From Liopterus haemorrhoidalis (taxonomy: Eukaryota; Arthropoda; Insecta; Coleoptera; Dytiscidae): 64,000 bases of DNA. The notes under the pieces were generated by a model. It worked only from the letters and a program-made list of their open reading frames with translations. It made no database searches and was not told the origin of the DNA. Each line of letters opens with the position of its first letter. Within the stretch, counting starts at the first letter, position 1. Positions 43,981-55,772 of this stretch are shown here, piece after piece. Location: positions 27,974,356-28,038,355 of the forward strand of contig OZ020624.1 in NCBI GenBank assembly GCA_963971575.1. Reading direction: 5' to 3'. Both the position numbers and the translations under genes were made by a program.

Positions 43981-44574
43981 TATGAAATTGTTAATATTAT
44001 AACAAGTAATACTTAGATTATTTTGATTACTCAATATCATTTCAAAAACCCAAACAAATCTTCCGTTACATATTTTGGTATAAACAACAGTCTTTATCAA
44101 AAGATATCAACACGGAGTTAAAATTTATGACGGCGTCAGCCAGTTTTCGATTGAGATTGTTGGCGCCAGACGCTGAGATTCGGTAGCTCGGTGTTTTCAT
44201 CAGCCAGTGTCGCGGAAACGACCAAAATATTCGGATTTTATGCATTACTTCCCTAACCTTACAATGTTTTTTGTATTCTGTTATATATTTCCTTTTATTG
44301 GCAGAGTTCATGACCTTTGAAGATCTCAGAATATGAAACCAGAACTTAAAATAAAAGATGAAATATATTCAACTTGTAAATGTCATACTGAGACTTCAAA
44401 GACAGCAAAACTGCAGTGTTTTTAAGAAAATTACGTTCATAAAAGGTCAACTAACAGATGATAGGTATAAAAATAATTTGAAAGATAATTAACTGAACAA
44501 CAAGTATATAATTTTTTGGCAGAATAGAATTACTAAACAATACTGAGCCTGCCAGGTTTTGTAATATATATATA
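43981..44574. other. no recognisable gene
   Basis: Non-coding. A moderately GC-rich patch at 44120-44230 could not be assigned. An (AT)n run at 44566-44577 is the tail of the LINE on its right. Confidence 0.35.
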
Positions 44575-45440
44575 TATAAGGTTCCTGTCGCTCCTATGTG
44601 AAGCATATGGCCTCAATAAACTTCCGCCTGTCTTGCGCTAGATGTTTTAGAACCCTTCATGTTTTGCCGTTTTCGCTGGCTTCCTTCATAGTTAGTCTAT
44701 GTCATTTGTCCGTTGGTCTGCCACATCTACGGCTCCCTTGTGGGTTCCAATCAAGAGCCGTTTTACTGGTGAACAAAGGGTTGTTCCTTAAGGTATGGCC
44801 TCAATCTCCACTTCCGTTGTTTTATCAGGATGTCTATAGAGCTTTGGTAGGTTCTCTCCCAAAGGCGAGCGTTGGTAATAACGTCAGGCCAAAATATGCG
44901 TAATATTCTACGCAAGCAAGAATTGACGAACACTTGAAGATGATGGATAATGGTTCTAGAAGTTTTCCAAGTCTCACAGCCGTACAGTAGATATGATATT
45001 AGAATTGAATATTCTAATTTTTGTGGACATGGCATACTGCGAAGAGTTCCAAACATTTTTCAGCATACTGAAAGCATATCTTTATTAATCCTCATTTTAA
45101 CATCCTCTTCGGTGCCTCCAGATTTGCATGAGACAATGCTTCCGAGATAAGTAAATATTTCGACGTCTTCAATGAGGTGATCGTTAATGCGGAACTTGTC
45201 TTGTTGAGTGGAGCCTGCGATTGCATGGATTTCGTCTTCTTAATGTTGATTGCGAGGCCTACCTATTGCGCCTCCTTTACGAGAGAATCTAGTATAGCAC
45301 TCATGTTGTCGAAGGTGTAAGACAGAAGGCAAATGTCATCTGCATACTCCAGATCTGCCAGGTGGGAAGTTAAAGTCCAGCGAATTCCGTCTCTAGTTCC
45401 GAAACTCCTTCTCAATACATGTTTTGAGTGTTCAATACGT
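44575..45440 (-). pseudogene. RTE-like LINE reverse transcriptase, C-terminal part
   Basis: From 45440 leftwards: RSFGTRDGIRWTLTSHLADL, EYADDICLLSYTFDNMSAIL (catalytic YADD box), NIKKTKSM, then DHLIEDVEIFTYLGSIVSCK, SYLLYGCETWKTSRTIIHHL, ITNARLWERT, NPQGSRRCGRPTDK and LAQDRRKFIEAICFT. The order YADD, YLGS, YGCETW, GRP, 'AQDRRKF' is that of RTE/BovB-clade LINEs. Several stops and frameshifts make it inactive. It ends at an AT tail. Confidence 0.8.
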
Positions 45441-45796
45441 GGTTTTGTAAGGCCTAAGGCAACACAAATTGAGGCCCTTGAAAATTATCTGGTGATTTAA
45501 TAAATAAATAATAAATAAAATAATATTATAATGCCATTTCAATTGAGGACGAGCTAGCTGATGCATTGTCATGATGGAACAACACTAATCGATCCAATTA
45601 AGCGGAATAAAACTGTCCTGTGATTGTTTTTCCTTTTTCCAAAGTTTGTGCAACGCCAGTATTAATAATGTTCTTCACATTTGTATTTCGCACTCCTTCT
45701 ATACGAAGTACTTTACCAGCATTTTATGAGCACTCTTTATTTTTGATAATATGTTACATTTTACTTTTGTTTCATAATTGTTAATTAAATATATTC

Positions 45797-45896
45797 AACG
45801 AATAAAGTTGACAGTATCGCATCATTCTATTGACAGCAACGTTAATTTCTTCATTAATAGTTTAAAACCGATGCGATATTGTCAACTTTATTTGTT
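45797..45896. repeat. inverted repeat, 27-bp arms
   Basis: AACGAATAAAGTTGACAGTA plus TCGCATC and its inverted copy at 45870-45896 have a 46-bp spacer and one or two mismatches. 'ttattcaacga' occurs on both outer sides, so this may be the end pair of a small foldback element. Confidence 0.6.
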
Positions 45897-46914
45897 AAAT
45901 AAATTTATTCAACGATGGTAAAATGGCCAAATGAGTATTTATTTTGCACATAACCATTAATTTATTTTAATACTGGGTAAATATAAGGTAAATATACGTA
46001 TGTTACATTTGAAATACTAGAGAGTGGGTATAATATAAGCAATGGTCCCTCAGAAATAAATCTTGTAACTAATGCGATTATTTTGCACTTTACCGCTGCT
46101 GGACCGGCAATTAATAAACCAATGGGCCACGGGGACACCGGGGTACTGGCCCATTACTTTCAATGCCGGGGGAGTATGTGCTTCAACAGTACTGGCCCGT
46201 ATAAAAATGTTTGCTGGGATATGTCGTATAGCAGAGTTTTCTAAATTTTTTGAGCCGCGCAGCACTTTTTACGAGAAGAATTCGGAAAATAATGGCGTAA
46301 AAAACAATCAACAAATTATCGACAAGAAAAAGATTCTATTAATATTACAGCCCTAGTTGCGACGTCACTGGACTAACCTGAGTTCAAAGTACGTTGATTT
46401 AAAAGCAACCACCCCCGCCAAAAATAGAGCATTGGAAAAGTGAATCATAGCTTGCCCCACAAAACTTTAACTCTATCTTTTTATAACAATCTTACTTTAA
46501 TATGGATTAATTATTAAACCACCTACTTGATAAATAAACATAGTTAAGATAAAAATAAAATTCCCAGGGTCTTTAAAAAGCTCACAACATTTATCTACAT
46601 ATTGAACAAAAAATGTCTAAACCATAACTCTTTGTATGTTAAGAATTCTGTTTTCATTTGTTTCTCCAATATAAAATGTTTGCAATTCATTATTTTAAGT
46701 TTAAACTGTCAGTTTCCATTTTAAAATTTAAATAATAAGAGTCCTTGGTCCCGTTTTTAAATAGGTCAAAGGTTCAACAGCTACTAACCAAACTATTGTT
46801 ATTCATTTTTAAAACATACAAAAGTACATTTATTATTTATAATTAAATACTGGATGCTAAAAGAATTTACAATATTTTATATGTATCATGAATACTGTTT
46901 TTAAATACAAGATT
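45897..46914. other. no recognisable gene
   Basis: A GC-rich patch at 46090-46200 (accggcaattaataaaccaa; ggggacaccggggtactggc) could belong to a decayed DNA transposon. The rest is AT-rich and non-coding. Confidence 0.35.
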
Positions 46915-47205
46915 TTTAATTAAAATTAAAAATCCTCAAAAATCAGGTATATATAAAATTAACTGCAAAAAATGTAATAAAATATATATAGGGCAAACAC
47001 AAAAAAATTTGGAAACTAGATTTAAGAAACATAAAAATTACGTTAAAAATGTAGATATTAACTGATCATCTTTAGCATTCCATAAAATGAAAACAGGGCA
47101 TGACATAGACACAATTTCCTTACTTAAAGAAAGTAATTCATGCAACTTAAACATGTTAGAGGCGATAAAGATGAAGAAAAATTCGATCTACTTTTTTCTT
47201 AAAAA
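46915..47205 (+). pseudogene. Penelope-like element GIY-YIG endonuclease remnant
   Basis: The frame reads LKNPQKSGIYKINCKKCNK, IYIGQTQKNLETRFKKHKNY, VKNVDIN, stop, then SSLAFHKMKTGHDIDTISLL and NLNMLEAIKMKKN. SGIY...YIGQT...R...H is the GIY-YIG nuclease core, preceded by the CxxC knuckle typical of Penelope retroelements. Only the endonuclease end is left. Confidence 0.7.
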
Positions 47206-48083
47206 CAGCCTAATGTGACTTTTTGCTTTGGGGTTCCAAAGAAATAGCATTTAAACTGTAGGGTTCCGCAGATGTAGGAAGGTTGAAGACCACTGGCCTA
47301 GAGGTTTGTGGGGAGCTATGATATATAAATATGAAATCACACGGTGGGCTGATTAATTTACTTCATTTGTACTTACACTGTACATCCCTCAACTTTAGGT
47401 CTCCCTCACATTATCAGTATCCAGACTTGCGAGCGGATCGAGTCTGCCACCCTATTAGTCCGCTAGCTGGTTGCTATGATTCTTGGAAGGATTAAGGGTT
47501 GTTCAATTAAACTCAACATTTTAGCTATTCTACTTTAATTACGATTACGGTTTAAATATTTACATGATACCACTCAACTTACAATTATATGATGACTAAA
47601 TCCAGAGACACACGTTCGTACACACTAGACACACTTTACACCAAACACTAATTTAACCACTACATGTTTTCAAATATTGTCTTTCCACTTTTTAGCTAGT
47701 CACTACACTAACGTTCATACGGAATTACTTGTTACATTTTACTTGTCCGACCGAACACACTAATAGTCTCTAACCCATGATTAACCAAATCTCACTCTAC
47801 TCAAAACTCGACTTAACTTCTTCACTCTTTAGACTCAACTACCCTAATGACATCCTAACGTTATGACGGTTTATAATCTACTCTTAAACATGGTCTTAAA
47901 CATACGGCGGGTTAAAATCAACTCCTTAAAACGCGACTACCCTGAAAAGCTTACATCGTGCAACTGTTAAATGTCATTTCACACCCCGGTCAATTGAGAC
48001 GACATTTATTATCCATAAATTAAATTGTATAATCTCCCCAGATAAGTAACTAACTTATATTTATTTTAAAACGGAGATTAATA
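47206..48083. other. no recognisable gene; solitary hAT-like end
   Basis: AAGGTTGAAGACCACTGG at 47280-47297 resembles the right end of a hAT element ('CCAGTGGTCTTCAACC'). The block 47330-48020 has a moderately GC-rich, LTR-like composition, but no repeat boundary could be shown. Confidence 0.35.
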
Positions 48084-48846
48084 GGGGAAACTTCCTAAGC
48101 TCCCTGACATCTGGTGGCAATTTGTGAAATATACGAAACCCACATTGTTTTGTTTTGTTCAATGGAGAAATACGTGTTTTTTTGTTGTTTGTGTTTTATT
48201 TTTGTGTATCATGGGAAAAAAACAATCAATTTTGTTGTGTGCCGCAATGTAAATCGTGAATAATGAAGAATCCTTCTTAAACATTCCATAATTTACCTAA
48301 ATCGAAAAAAATATCAATTCAAACAACGTTTGGAGGCAGAGAGAAAGTGGATCGTAGGTTTTTATGGACTCAAAAACTAAAAATGGGCAAAAATCCAAGC
48401 CCATGCAGGCATGTTTGCCCGTTGCATTTTACGGAAAGTGATTTTTTTCGTCCAAAAAAAGACTGAAAAAAAGCATTTATCGCACCCAAAATTTGCCTAA
48501 ATCATCAGTTGATATATTAAAAGGCCCTTCTACTTTTTCAGGCAGAGATATTAATTTTTACTAATATATATACCATATTTTACTTGTTATTATATTGACA
48601 GACAGTCAAAAAGAATTAAAAATACAATGAAAAACTAAAAATATCCTTGAAATTTCTTTAGAATAGTATATTATTACATATCTTGTAAATCGTAGATTAC
48701 CTTTAAATTAAAAAAAGCTCGGAAAACAGGAAAAATACAACTCGTGTTCATTTTCATGTAAACAAATACACGAATAACAGTTTAATGTGGCTTTCGAGTG
48801 TTCCAGCTTTGCCGCATACGGCGCTGCGATCTTAAAAAGTTTCCCC
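48084..48846 (+). mobile_element. element carrying a broken THAP domain (P-element-like)
   Basis: Inverted ends GGGGAAACTTCCTAAG and CTTAAAAAGTTTCCCC. Positions 48233-48430 give, in shifting frames, CCVPQCKS, then RERKW and KMGKNPSPCRHVCPLHFTES and DFFRPKK. Cys-x4-Cys followed about 50 residues later by Cys-x2-His with a hydrophobic FxxxDF is the THAP zinc-binding pattern used by P-element-type transposases. Stops and frameshifts break it and no catalytic part follows. The ends match the deleted copy at 22803-23053. Confidence 0.55.
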
Positions 48847-49254
48847 TATAGATTTTCCCATATGGTTCTAACACTTCTAATCTAATTTACAACTTAAGTG
48901 TTGTCTTTCAATATTACAAATTACTATTTCCTTTTCATATTACATTTACAAAGTCTAAAGTTACAATAATAAACAAGTCTACCCTTATCTTGAATGCCCT
49001 TTTTAAGAACTAGATTATTTTTTATCATTTAACATTTTAAATATTTTATTCTAACTGAATGATTATACTGAATTTATTAATGAAATTTTATTTATAAAAT
49101 AATACCAAAATTACCTCCCTTACAAGTTGTACTCGTAGAATACAACCTACCCCTATTTTTCTATAATTATATTTTGTTCTTTATTGTATAGATTCAAATT
49201 TACTTACAGTTTATTTTATTGTTCTGCTATATGACATATCATCAGCATAATATA
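48847..49254. other. no recognisable feature
   Basis: AT-rich and non-coding. Confidence 0.4.
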
Positions 49255-49262
49255 CCCTAGAT

Positions 49263-50103
49263 CAGTGTTTCTCAACCGAAAACGTATCACAGACCAGTAA
49301 AATATTTGTTTTTCTACCGCGGACCTCAAAAAATAAATGTACTATTAAACAAATCATCAAATCATCAAAATGGGAGATAAAAAGAAGTAAAATGTATGAA
49401 TACGGAGGCTTTTCAACAGAAGAAGTACGGACGAAAAGAGAAAGTGAACATGGAATGCAGGAGATGGTAGAAAGAATGAACATACAGCAACAAGAATTAA
49501 GCGAGAGAATGAATGAAAAAAGGTACAATAATAAGTACAAAAAAAAATTGGAACATGCAAAGACCGCTGTATCTAAAAGAAACTGAAAAAAAAGAATAAT
49601 TGCAAGGTTTAGATGTGGGAATGAAGAAAAGGCGAACAAATTTTTGTTAAAAGATGAGGATAAACGATGTAGAATGTGCAGAGAAGAAAAGGAGACGATT
49701 GAACATAGCTGGAAGGATGTGAAGAAATGAGAAGCAAAGGAGGAACAAGAGAAGATATTTTAAACTCAAATGGCTGCGGATACACATGGATGAAAGAGGT
49801 AATGGAGAGAAGAAAAGAAATTAAAGAAATAGAAAATAATAGGAAAATTGTTGATTCCAAAACAAAGCAAATCCGACAGGTAGAAATTATATATTAGTTA
49901 AGACTTGTTATGTAGGAAATAAACAGATATATAATAAAATGTAAAAATCACTGAAAAATGAACAAAAATCATAGTAAACGAACAAAAGATCATAAAAAAT
50001 TAACAAAAAATCTCAAAAATTATTATTCATAAGCCTTTCGCGGACCACTAAAATTTTGCTGAGGACCACCAGTGGCCCGCATACCACCGGTTGAGTAACA
50101 CTG
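49263..50103. mobile_element. hAT element enclosing a LINE fragment
   Basis: Ends CAGTGTTTCTCAACCG and CGGTTGAGTAACACTG (14 of 16 positions complementary) in a perfect 8-bp duplication ccctagat (49255-49262, 50104-50111). 'ccgcggacc' and 'cggaccact' lie just inside the ends. The interior is mostly the LINE remnant at 49385-49915. Confidence 0.9.
49385..49915 (+). pseudogene. LINE remnant inside hAT element
   Basis: A coiled, charged segment (EEVRTKRESEHGMQEMVERM, NEKRYNNKYKKKLEHAKTAV), then in another frame ARFRCGNEEKANKFLLKDED, KRCRMCREEKETIEH. The second part matches the zinc-knuckle region of the LINEs at 7285 and 28300, in the same relative order. Stops occur in all frames. Confidence 0.6.
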
Positions 50104-50111
50104 CCCTAGAT

Positions 50112-50767
50112 AGCAGAATAGGGCATTCGGGATACGCGAATTTTTCCCAGTGGGTCACTGGCCAGAGCATCCCCAGGCCGATAAATACCAGTCCCCACTT
50201 CTCGGATAGTTTTATTGAGTTTAAGTTATACCGATTTAAAATAAAATAGTCCTAAATGAAGTGTATATATTAATCTATTGCGTAATTTGTAGATTAAGGG
50301 TAGTGATAAATGAAAATTTGAGTCAGTTACCATTGGCAACATGTCTATTGGCGTCACTGGCAAACACGTCCGGACCAGTGACGTCAGCCGGTGCCATGGA
50401 CAACAAATTATTGCATTCAACTCATTATTCGTGTATTTCGGGCTGAATTCATGTAAAACTTTTTAGCTTGTTACGAGAACTGTACGAGAGAAAATTGACC
50501 AATTATTTAATAAAAAAATAAAAGTTTTTTAATATTATAATGTGTTTTTAATTGTGTTTTTTATATTTTTAGAGCATCTATTTTAATTAATGTCAATTTA
50601 AAGCAAATATGAAATAAGAAATTTGATCACAAATGCCCGGTTTAGTGGTAAATTTTTGTAATAAAAGTTGTAAATAAAATTATACTCTTAGTAGCTTCAA
50701 AATGCTGCCAGTTTTTTACACTTTTGGAATTAATTTTAAATCAGCAGTCGTACATGATAAATAGTAC
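50112..50767. other. no recognisable gene
   Basis: Non-coding. A GC-richer patch at 50130-50210 and 50330-50440 was not assigned. Confidence 0.35.
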
Positions 50768-51356
50768 AGGTAGATCTCGATATACGTCGCAGTTTCGTTC
50801 CTAGGAGAACCGGCGTAAACCGAACTGGTGTAAAATGAACCTAACTAATAGTACAATAAACGATCACGGCCGGCGTGAACACGCGAGACGTGGTGGTCGT
50901 CCACCCAGAAGCCTCACTGTGTATTGGGAACAAGCTCGCTTTGGGAGCATTGTTCCATTCCAAATCCACAGAGAAATCCCTCGCGTCGACTGAATGATCA
51001 CGGGCCAAAGATCTCACTTGAGAACAAGCATCGCTTTGGGATCATTGTTCCACCTTAATTCCACAGAAAAATCCCTCGCGTTGACGGAATGATTACGGGC
51101 GGCATAAATACGCGAGAAGTGGTGACTATCCACCCAGAAACCTCACTGTGTCTTGAGTACAAGCTTCGCTTTGGGAGCATTGTTTCACCTTAATTCCACA
51201 GAAAAATCCCTCGCGGTGACGGAATGATTACGGGCTGCATAAATACGCGAGAAGTGGTGACTGTCCACCCAGAAACCTCACTGTGTCTTGAGTACAAGCT
51301 TCGCTTTAGGAGCATTGTTTCACCTCAATTCCACAGAGAAATCCCTCGCGTGAGAC
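50768..51356. repeat. Tigger-like end followed by tandem array (~130-bp unit)
   Basis: CAGGTAGATCTCGATATACG at 50768, preceded by TA, looks like a Tigger/pogo end ('CAG..GACCTCGATATACG'). No inverted partner was found. From 50875 a unit with gtccacccagaaacctcact, caagcttcgctttgggagca and cacagaaaaatccctcgcg is repeated four times, one copy shortened. Confidence 0.65.
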
Positions 51357-52817
51357 CAAAAGTCGAGCTACCTGAACTGAATAACTTTTTTATTTCCTTA
51401 TTAAATAAAATAAGATTTCTGTATTATGACAATATAACATTTGGATTTTTTTGGGTCTTATTATGGAAGATGATGCCATGCAAATGGCCTCCATTTTCGC
51501 GGAAATGTTTTTCTCTGAACTGCACCATAATTTCTTCGTTAGTTCTTATTCCGATCAGTTCTTCTTGTAATATGACATCCGATTCTTCAATATTATACGG
51601 ATTGATAATACACTATGGTATTTCCATAGTCAAAACATCCTGAAACGTACGGAACGGGGGTCTGGAGGGGGCCCAGGCCCCTAGAAATTGCTCTGGAATC
51701 CAGTTGCCCCCCCCCAGAAATGCTTGGAGAAAAATGTGTGTACAAGTGAGAACCTTTTTTTAAGTCATCACTTATATTTTCACCTGTCCCTAAAAATGGT
51801 GCCCTTTTCAAATATTCTTCAATATAGCCCCCCTACACCAGATTTTACTCAAATATTTCCTGGCCCCTCTAGATTTTCAAGAGCTAGCGCCGCCACTGGC
51901 GTTGATGATGACCTGCCTAAATGGGCTCACGTGGATCACCATTTACATCTCGCACTCCCAAATTTTTTTCCCGCTGATATGGACCTCCTAAAAGTCGAAA
52001 TCGACCCTTGGGTGTTCATATGACCACTTTGGGAATCATGGGTATAAAACCCACTTTTATCCTAGATACTTCCGTGATCCTTTCTATCCATTCCTCTACT
52101 TGAAAAACTTTTTTCTCTCCTCAAATACATATTTTGTTTTGCTTATATATTTTTGTAGACACTAGTTGTTTTGTTACAAATTTATCTTCAATATTCTGTT
52201 GAGTTCAAGTAATTATTTGATTTGCAAGGACTGAAATGTGAGCGTTAACACGAGTTGCTAATTCACGTGGAATCTAAAATTATTTCCCAATGTATTCATC
52301 GTATAATTTTACACTATAAATACATGAAATACAAGACTAAAACAATAAGTATTAAATAAACAGCGGTCCCTTACATGTGATTCTGTTCTTTAATTAAGCA
52401 GTAATGAATTCTTGCAATTCTAATTAAAGTTACCACATTTCCATTATTATACGCAGTACTCGAGTTTCCTACCTGTTGCCATAGTTGTTAAGGTGAACAG
52501 ACCTTCAAAGGAAACTCAAATGCCACTTGTAGCATAAAATATAGTAAACATAAGTAGCTTTTTGTAAGCATATAAGAGAGGATAAGATTTTCTCTTCAAG
52601 ATATGAAAAGTTTTAAAATTCGAGGAATTTATTTGAGGTTTCCTTGGTACGACCAAGAAATTCTTACAACTTGGTTATATTCGTTATATTCTTGATCAGT
52701 ACGTGCCAACTGGTCAGGGGAGGACTTAGTATAAGTGTTCGCGCCTCTTCTAGGGCGAACTTTTATTATTTAAGTAGAAGGTTCCTAAGTTTCTACATTA
52801 TATTTTTATAAGTAACG
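51357..52817. other. no gene; GC-rich hAT-like block
   Basis: Positions 51660-51900 contain gggggcccaggcccctagaa, a C-run, and end GCTAGCGCCGCCACTG, which looks like the inverted 'CAGTGGCGGCGC' end of a hAT element. The opposite end was not placed. The rest is AT-rich. Confidence 0.4.
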
Positions 52818-52874
52818 ATCAAATGCTTCGAGCATTTGATGAATATTTAACCGAGAGAATCTTGTTAAATATTC
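52818..52874. repeat. two adjoining perfect hairpins
   Basis: ATCAAATGCT-tcg-AGCATTTGAT (52818-52840) is followed at once by GAATATTTAAC, a 12-base loop, and GTTAAATATTC (52841-52874). Both stems are perfect (10 and 11 bp). Confidence 0.85.
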
Positions 52875-52944
52875 GTCTACTCAGCTCTACCAATATAAAT
52901 ATAATAAAAATAAAGTAAAAATAACGTTTTGTTTTTTAATATTC

Positions 52945-53067
52945 TGTGGCCACCACAGGACTGACCGCCTAAAATCTACTAGATCCATTTCTAGATGACC
53001 GCTTTTACCAAAAGTTGATTAACTGATGCCTTTGGTGTGAGAAGCTTAAAAATGAGCTCTTAACATA
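52945..53067 (-). mobile_element. fragment of family A Helentron-like element
   Basis: CTGTGGCCACCACAGGACTG, ACCGCC and, further on, 'ttttaccaaaagttgattaa' match the hairpin end and inner part of the family A copies, with most of the interior lost. It ends where the mariner remnant begins. Confidence 0.5.
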
Positions 53068-53926
53068 AAAAAAAGTCCACAAAACAGTTTTGAAAGACCG
53101 TAAAATGAAGTTGCATGAGATAGCTAACACCTTAAAGATATCAGAAGGTAGTGTGTTTACAATTTTACACGAAAATTTGAGCATGCGTAAATTGCTTTCA
53201 AAGTGGGTCGCGTCGACGATTCAGAGCGCTGTTTGGAGCAGTTCAAGTGAGATAAAAAGGATTTCCTGCGTCGGTATGTGACAATGGATGAAACATGGAT
53301 CCACTACTACACACCTTAATCAAAAAGATCGTCAGCTGAGTGGACAGCAATCGGTGAAAGTCGTCCAAAGCGACCATAAACTCAAAAGTCAGCTGGCAAG
53401 GTTATGGCATCCGTATTTTGGCACGCGCATGGTATTTTGTTTATCAACTATCTTGAGAAAGTAAAACTATCAATAGCGAATACTACATGGCATTATTGGA
53501 TCGATTGAGTATAGTAATCAAGAAAAAACGGCTTCACATGCAAAAGAAAACAGTGCTCTTTCACCAAGACAACGCCCCTTGTCACAAGTCGATGAAAACG
53601 ATGGTTAAATTGAATGAATTACGCTTCGAATTGCTTCCTCACCCACCTTACTCTTCAGATCTGGCCCCCAGGGACTACTGGCTTTTTGAAGACCTCCAAA
53701 AAGATGCTCCAGGGAAAGAAATTTGACTCCAATGATGAAGTGATTGCCGAAACTGAGGCCTATTTTGAGGGCAAAGACAAATCGTTCTACAAAGAAGGCA
53801 TCGATAAGTTAGAGGAGTGTTGGAATGAATGTATCACTATTGAAGGAGAGTGTTGACGAATAAAATCGAATTTCTAAAAAAAAAAATGTTTTTCTTAGTT
53901 AGACCAGAGACTTATTGAGCGATGTG
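53068..53926 (+). pseudogene. mariner transposase (irritans-like), disrupted and 5'-truncated
   Basis: Reads VLKDRKMKLHEIANTLKISE, GSVFTILHENLSMRKL, then RVDDSERCLEQFK and DKKDFLRRYVTMDETWIHYY (first Asp), AEWTAIGESRPKRP, MASVFWHAHGILFINYLEK, TVLFHQDNAPCHKSMKTM (second Asp), HPPYSSDLAPRDYWLF (third Asp), and DKSFYKEGIDKLEECWNECI. DD34D is visible, but at least four stops or frameshifts separate the parts. The first helix-turn-helix is missing. Confidence 0.8.
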
Positions 53927-54477
53927 TTATGCCGCTCTTGTAATATATCAGCCCTGTTATAGAACAGTCACTCAGCTGTATATTTGTATTTCATAATGGT
54001 TAAAACTTTTTCAATGACTAGTTGAACTATTGAGATTCGAGAGTCTTAATTAACATTTATTGGGGACAATAAAATATTATTGTACTGGCGGAGCACTAGT
54101 AGACTTGATGCTCCGCGGAGCACAGTTTGGTAAATCCTGCAGTAGACAATTCACACTTCACATATTTTTTACAAGTACAAGTAATAATAATAATAATAAT
54201 AATAGCCTTTATTTTATCTAAAACATTGAGATACATTATGCTGATATTTATGACAAATATAGTACAATATAATATGGAACAATTTATTTAAATAAAAAAT
54301 AAATAAAATAAAAATATGAAATATAATATAAATAATATAAAAATAATATAAATGACATAAAATAAGAAGATAAAATATAATTAAACAAAATAAAATAAAA
54401 TAAGATAAAATAGCTAAGTTTACATGAATAAATAAATAAATAAATTATATAAAATTTAATTGACTGACTTAGCTAAA
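53927..54477. other. no gene; AT-rich with microsatellites
   Basis: (AAT)n at 54183-54205 and a long A/T-rich stretch of 'aaataaaat' words to 54450, probably the tail region of the LINE on its right. Confidence 0.4.
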
Positions 54478-54735
54478 TCAACTTAAAGCCCATTTCTGAG
54501 CAAAGGCCTCCCATAAGACCTTCCATTCTTCTCTATTTTGCGCTGTCCTCGTCCCCAATGGACCGACATATCCAACAATTTCGTCTTTCCATCTTATATG
54601 TTGGCGACCTCTTCTTCGTTTATTATATCTTGGTGTCCAATCCGTTATTTTCCGTGACCACCTATTGGGATCTGATCTCATTAAGTGTCCAGCCCAGCTC
54701 CACTTCAAAGATTTCATGGTAAGTAAGACATCCAA
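54478..54735 (-). pseudogene. RTE-like LINE C-terminal fragment
   Basis: Minus strand reads MKSLKWSWAGHLMRSDPNRW, SRKITDWTPRYNKRRRGRQH, IRWKDEIVGYVG and NREEWKVLWEAFAQKWALS, stop. 'KWxWAGHxxR...NRW...RGRPxxRWxDDI...DREEWxxLxEAFxQxW' is the conserved end of many insect LINE ORF2 proteins. The reverse transcriptase part is absent. Confidence 0.7.
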
Positions 54736-54756
54736 AACACCTGGCTTTTGTACAAG

Positions 54757-54809
54757 TAAAAGTAATTAAGTATAAGTACAAGTAATGTACTTATACTTAA
54801 TTACTTTTA
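54757..54809. repeat. near-palindrome with 24-bp perfect arms
   Basis: Arms 54757-54780 and 54786-54809 (TAAAAGTAATTAAGTATAAG plus TACA and its complement) are separated by 5 bases. Further shorter copies of 'gtacttaattac' follow to 54870. The word 'acttgtac' resembles the hAT element at 36766-37933. Confidence 0.75.
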
Positions 54810-55772
54810 TTATTAAAGTAATTGTACCTGTACTTAATTACATTGTTTAGAAATGTACTTGTGTTTATACTTAACTATTTTTTTTTTTTTTTTTACTAGT
54901 GCCCATTTCTGCTCCTGTCCACTTTATTAAGTCCCCGATTCTATATATACTGTCGCGAACAATACCATTTATGGGCGAGGCCGACAACTTATTGCGTAGT
55001 CCTCACATAATAGTCTTCCTTCTTCTAGGGTATCCATAAACTCGTCCAATTTTTTCTCTTCGTCCGCTTGTCCACGTCTTGAATATTCCAGTTTTTTGTC
55101 AATTTGTTCTTGCCGGTAAGCAGATATAAAATGTTTCGATAGAATACTGTATTGAATAAGATGTTACCAAAAACCTGTTGAATAACATTATATAAACTAA
55201 TTGTCTTGGAACGGTCCATGTTAGATGAGTCTAACCATCAATACCGGCCATTTAATGATCATAAAGTTATCAATGGACGAACCAAATAAACCATCCACTC
55301 TTTAATACGATGATAAGTCTATGAAATGTTGTGTTAAATCACATGTAATGATTATGATCATAGAGTCCCCTGTACATAATGTTGGACCAGTCTGTTAGAA
55401 TCTGAGTGAACTTTGACATTTGAAAACTGCGGCTGTGTAGACATTACTCGCTACCATTTTCCCCGGGAAATTTCGCATTGCAGACTATGTAGGTTCGTAA
55501 TTGTAAATGACCTTTAACCTCACTAACATAATATTGTTTAAATTCTTAACTTATAATCAGGGCTCGGATGTTTTTAGGCAAATCTGCACTGACATTATTA
55601 ATGAGATGTTCATAGACGTAGCAAAATTCACATCATAATATCAATAAATGGGTATTCGTTATCTAAGAATATTCCTGTCTTATTAATTTCATATTTAATA
55701 TTTATTTATTGACCACAATACAATACAATTGAATCGTTTACAGTCAGTCAAGAAATAATATAATTTAATATA
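54810..55772. other. no recognisable gene
   Basis: Non-coding. A GC-richer stretch at 54900-55080 ends near an antisense frame of 64 codons that shows no family features. Confidence 0.35.

Noticed and set aside
47330..48020. Solo LTR of a retrotransposon
   Set aside because: Composition is suggestive, but no TG...CA ends with a short target duplication or second copy could be shown.
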